From contig JAUVDE010000096.1 of assembly GCA_030595485.1 (NCBI GenBank), positions 1 through 9,694 of the forward strand: a stretch of DNA of 9,694 bases, read 5' to 3'. Shown here one piece after another: positions 8,301 to 9,694 of the stretch. The position numbers and the translations under genes are program-made. Source of the DNA: Draconibacterium sp. (lineage in GTDB: Bacteria; Bacteroidota; Bacteroidia; Bacteroidales; Prolixibacteraceae). The notes beneath the pieces were generated by a model that did no database searches, was not told the origin of the DNA, and saw only the letters and a list, made by a program, of their open reading frames with translations. Every line of letters starts with the position of its first letter. Positions within the stretch are counted from its first letter, which is position 1.

Positions 8301-8705
8301 ACCAATTAGTTTTTTTGTAGCCTGCTGCACCATATGAAGCTTTTCGGCTTTTCGAATAACCACCTGACGCTCATAAAAATCGCAGGTAATGTTGTCGCCC
8401 TTAAATGTTTGCTCCATAATTTCATGGATAGTGGCATTCTGAAGATTTAAGTTTACTTTTTTGTCAAGGTTTACAACTTCAGGTTTGTAAATAAATACAA
8501 ACTCACTATTACTCTCAACATAGTCAATTACATGACGAACAGTTTGATTCTTCATTTGTACATCCAAGCGGGTAGCTTGTGAATAACTCTTTGCACTTAC
8601 AAGAGTCGAAAAACCAAAAATAAGAACAAATAAAATACGCATAATTCGTTTAGTTTTCTTAAGGATTCCCGGATCGAGAAAATCACTTAACCAATTTTTT
8701 TTCAT
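5364..8705 (-). CDS. susC: SusC/RagA family TonB-dependent glycan transporter with STN signalling domain
   Basis: This 1113-residue outer-membrane transporter imports oligosaccharides captured by SusD, using TonB energy. A short basic leader and hydrophobic segment (about 22-38, ending near VSAKSYSQA) form the signal peptide. An STN domain (about 47-118) is the periplasmic domain that in this class contacts FecR-type anti-sigma factors. A carboxypeptidase-regulatory-like domain follows (about 132-203, GIVTDKEGRPIPGVSV). The SusC signature region and plug run from about 215 to 336 (GYGTMKKSDLTGSV, then EDIESMEVLKDASAAAIYG), and the rest is the 22-stranded barrel, ending in Phe (LGANIKF). Length is normal and no frameshift is seen. 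The first ATG is preferred because STN-containing SusC proteins often have such a charged extension; Met22 is an alternative. The fecR gene lies 82 bp upstream and susD 19 bp downstream. Substrate unknown. Confidence 0.96.
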   Translation of the reverse strand: MKKNWLSDFLDPGILKKTKRIMRILFVLIFGFSTLVSAKSYSQATRLDVQMKNQTVRHVIDYVESNSEFVFIYKPEVVNLDKKVNLNLQNATIHEIMEQTFKGDNITCDFYERQVVIRKAEKLHMVQQATKKLIGIVTDKEGRPIPGVSVIVKGTTIGVVSGVDGEFSLEVPENTESLLFSFVGMKTQEVSIVGKTTINIVMEDETIGLAEVVAIGYGTMKKSDLTGSVASVRSEDFLKGVTTNALQLLQGKASGVSVNQSNSEPGGAITIRVRGAGSINSSNSVLVVIDGLPGGDPSTLNPEDIESMEVLKDASAAAIYGTRAANGVVLITTKKGSIGVPIVSFNTYVGYQTPTYSFDVLNASQYLQMINDISVDGGNTPPYTNSEISAAGVGTNWQDQILRDAWVNNQQLSINGGSETAKYYVSLGYLNQDGIVISSGIKKYNTLINLELLPSDKFKFGFNLNASSYLKDVVPNTSDGPNENADPLNTAIQFDPRLTTELTEDGEYQRNPTIALDNPLALAYGYDNTSRGTQVSGNTFGEYEILDGLKVTAKLGVNMSNSRYDRYESKITERGAASNGIGQISSYSNNYWLFESLLNYEKVFGKHHVSALGGATWEEFENLYQFSGASQFLSDVTQTNLLQSGTVETMRVSSSKYKHTLQSFFSRLNYVYDDKYLVTATIRRDGTSRFSETNKYAYFPSVALGWRVSQESFLQNVPAISNLKIRVGYGQLGNEGIGNFETIQTFVAGGSTILGDVVQSGAQPARIPNPDLVWETTEEFNFGVDFGLFDNRISGDIEYFVKNTNDQLFNKPVPMSTGFSTVRTNFGSVKNSGVDFALNTVNLQGDFKWNTNLTMSFLKNEVTELPPFVGDIITTGGIGFAGQYTVVKEGSPMRAYYGYNVVGMFQEGDDIANSAQPNALPGWPKFEDVTPDGKIDGNDRIVLGDPFPDFSFSLNNSFSYKNFSLDVYIMGVQGIETMNVNLLESFRPINFDRNILTDHYINRWTSSNINAPYPSGVDPSLYFAGDKFVNNLTVVDASFFRLKTVTLGYDIPVQNINAFKSVHVYLSGENLLTVTDFEGFDPDANQSGTGVAKSSYNNYPLAKVFRLGANIKF

Positions 8706-8755
8706 AAATTTGTTGAATTAAAGTTAATAATACTGTTTTAAAAATGGTGTTCGTT

Positions 8756-8787
8756 AAACCGGGGAATGTTAGAGCATTTTCCGGTTT
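8756..8787 (-). terminator. Hairpin directly after the fecR stop codon, possible attenuator before susC
   Basis: Thirteen-base arms (8756-8768 and 8775-8787) enclose a six-base loop, and the outer arm begins at the base next to the fecR TAA. On the minus strand the stem has seven perfect pairs (AAACCGG with CCGGTTT), a two-base internal mismatch and four more pairs, followed by TTTAACG. On the plus strand the mismatches become G-U pairs and the stem is followed by a U-rich run. It may partly end fecR transcription ahead of susC, protect the fecR message, or stop antisense transcription. Confidence 0.55.
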
Positions 8788-9694
8788 TTATTTTATTTCA
8801 TATCTCCTTTCATTAATTTTTTCAAAATCTAAACCTGTTAAACGGGTCAAATATTCAAACACTTCTTGTCTGTCTTTTGTAACATCCAGTTTCCCCGAAA
8901 CTTTTATCGTTCCATCAAGAGGATCGGTATAACTAAATCCAATGTTGTAATACCGTTCCAGTTTTTTAATTATCCGGTTTAAATCGGTATTTCTAAAGCT
9001 GAATAAACCGTCAACCCAGAGGGTATAATAGTCTATATCAACATCGTAAACTTTTGTTTTATCGTTCTTTTTGTTTACCGAAGCCATTTGCCCGGGAATA
9101 AGTGTAACACCTTTTTCAAATCTTCCTGCATTGGCAAAATTTACATTAATACTTCCTTCCACCAATACGGTTTGTATCGAATTATCTTCGGGATAAGCTG
9201 AAACATTAAAACACGTACCCAAGACCTCAATCTCAACATTCGAAGATTTAACTATAAACGGCATTTTATCATTCTTCTCTATATCGAAAAATGCTTCGCC
9301 TATCAGGTACACTTCACGCTTTTTATCTACAAATTTTGAAGGGTAAATTAATTTACTTCCTGCATTTAACCATACTTTAGATCCATCGGCAAGCGTAATT
9401 GTAGAGCGGCTCCCATAAGGAATTGTCAGGGCATTCATTGTTGGTTCTTCAATTTCCTCTTGAATTACTTTGTCTTTGTTGATTATAATCTCACCGCCAT
9501 TCGTATAATCTATTTCCGATTCACCCTCATTTAGTTGAATTTTTTGTTTATTATCGATAATCAAAGTGGGTTTCTGCACATTTGAAGGCACTAAAATATT
9601 TTCTACCAAATCATTTTGTTGTTTACTTTCCATGTACAAGTAAACAAAACTACTTCCTATCGAGAAAAACAAAATTGCCACGGCAGCATATCGC
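8788..9694 (-). CDS. FecR family anti-sigma factor, periplasmic part (5' end cut by window edge)
   Basis: This is the membrane and periplasmic part of a FecR-like anti-sigma factor, which in this class holds an ECF sigma factor until SusC's STN domain signals substrate. In frame, 301 residues are visible, reading RYAAVAILFFSIGSS at the edge. This is a single transmembrane helix at about 2-20. A FecR domain follows at about 89-188 (TIPYGSRSTITLADGSKVWL, then GEAFFDIEKN and VLGTCFNVSAY). A C-terminal DUF4974-type domain runs from about 229 to 299 (LFSFRNTDLNRIIKKLERYY). The stop is TAA at 8788. A GTG at 9681-9679 would give a 297-residue protein, but it falls inside the membrane helix and the frame stays open upstream. 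The true start and the roughly 80-residue cytoplasmic sigma-binding region are therefore expected off the right edge, probably next to the sigma factor gene. Followed on the same strand by susC. Confidence 0.92.
   Translation of the reverse strand, partial: RYAAVAILFFSIGSSFVYLYMESKQQNDLVENILVPSNVQKPTLIIDNKQKIQLNEGESEIDYTNGGEIIINKDKVIQEEIEEPTMNALTIPYGSRSTITLADGSKVWLNAGSKLIYPSKFVDKKREVYLIGEAFFDIEKNDKMPFIVKSSNVEIEVLGTCFNVSAYPEDNSIQTVLVEGSINVNFANAGRFEKGVTLIPGQMASVNKKNDKTKVYDVDIDYYTLWVDGLFSFRNTDLNRIIKKLERYYNIGFSYTDPLDGTIKVSGKLDVTKDRQEVFEYLTRLTGLDFEKINERRYEIK

Noticed and set aside
8706..8755. Separate promoter for susC in the gap after the fecR hairpin
   Set aside because: TAACTTTA on the minus strand misses the final G of the consensus, and no TTG lies at the proper distance; not strong enough to list.
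1..9694. CRISPR array, insertion sequence, phage or toxin-antitoxin system
   Set aside because: No regularly spaced repeats, transposase, integrase or small gene pair of that kind is visible on either strand.

Overview
The window looks like chromosomal DNA of a Bacteroidota member. It carries a SusC/SusD outer-membrane glycan-uptake pair behind a FecR-type anti-sigma factor. It also has one clear Bacteroidota-type promoter (TTG, 21 bp, TATATTTG), no strong Shine-Dalgarno sites, and AT-rich coding sequence. An environmental lineage such as the Marinilabiliales/Prolixibacteraceae would fit, but that placement is an impression from protein style, not a measurement.

Layout, left to right. (1) Positions 1-591, minus strand: the first 197 residues of an NAD(P)-dependent aldehyde dehydrogenase cut by the left edge. 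(2) 777-2060, minus: a Gfo/Idh/MocA-family oxidoreductase with a twin-arginine export signal. (3) 2182-3591, plus: a secreted SGNH-type O-acetylesterase of the sialate O-acetylesterase family, divergent from the oxidoreductase and with its own promoter. (4) 3592-3901: a 310-bp convergent intergenic region with a 36-bp perfect palindrome, a 7-bp tandem repeat, a doubtful 43-codon ORF and a second terminator. (5) 3902-8705, minus: susD, preceded by susC 19 bp upstream. (6) 8788-9694, minus: the periplasmic part of a FecR-like anti-sigma factor whose cytoplasmic N-terminus lies beyond the right edge.

How the genes fit together. FecR, SusC and SusD form a typical sigma/anti-sigma-controlled polysaccharide utilisation module. 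The SusC has the N-terminal STN domain that in this family signals to FecR, so an ECF sigma factor gene is expected just beyond the right edge. SusD captures the glycan and SusC imports it with TonB energy. The neighbouring esterase could deacetylate the same glycan, and the oxidoreductase and aldehyde dehydrogenase could process released sugars. The esterase is convergent with susD and separated from it by two terminators, so any link is by neighbourhood and not by a shared transcript. No glycoside hydrolase or polysaccharide lyase lies in the window, so the substrate cannot be named.

I found no tRNA, rRNA, CRISPR array, transposase or phage gene, and no clearly new system. The points most worth a second look are the hairpin abutting the fecR stop codon, the repeat-rich convergent intergenic region, and the two edge-truncated genes.
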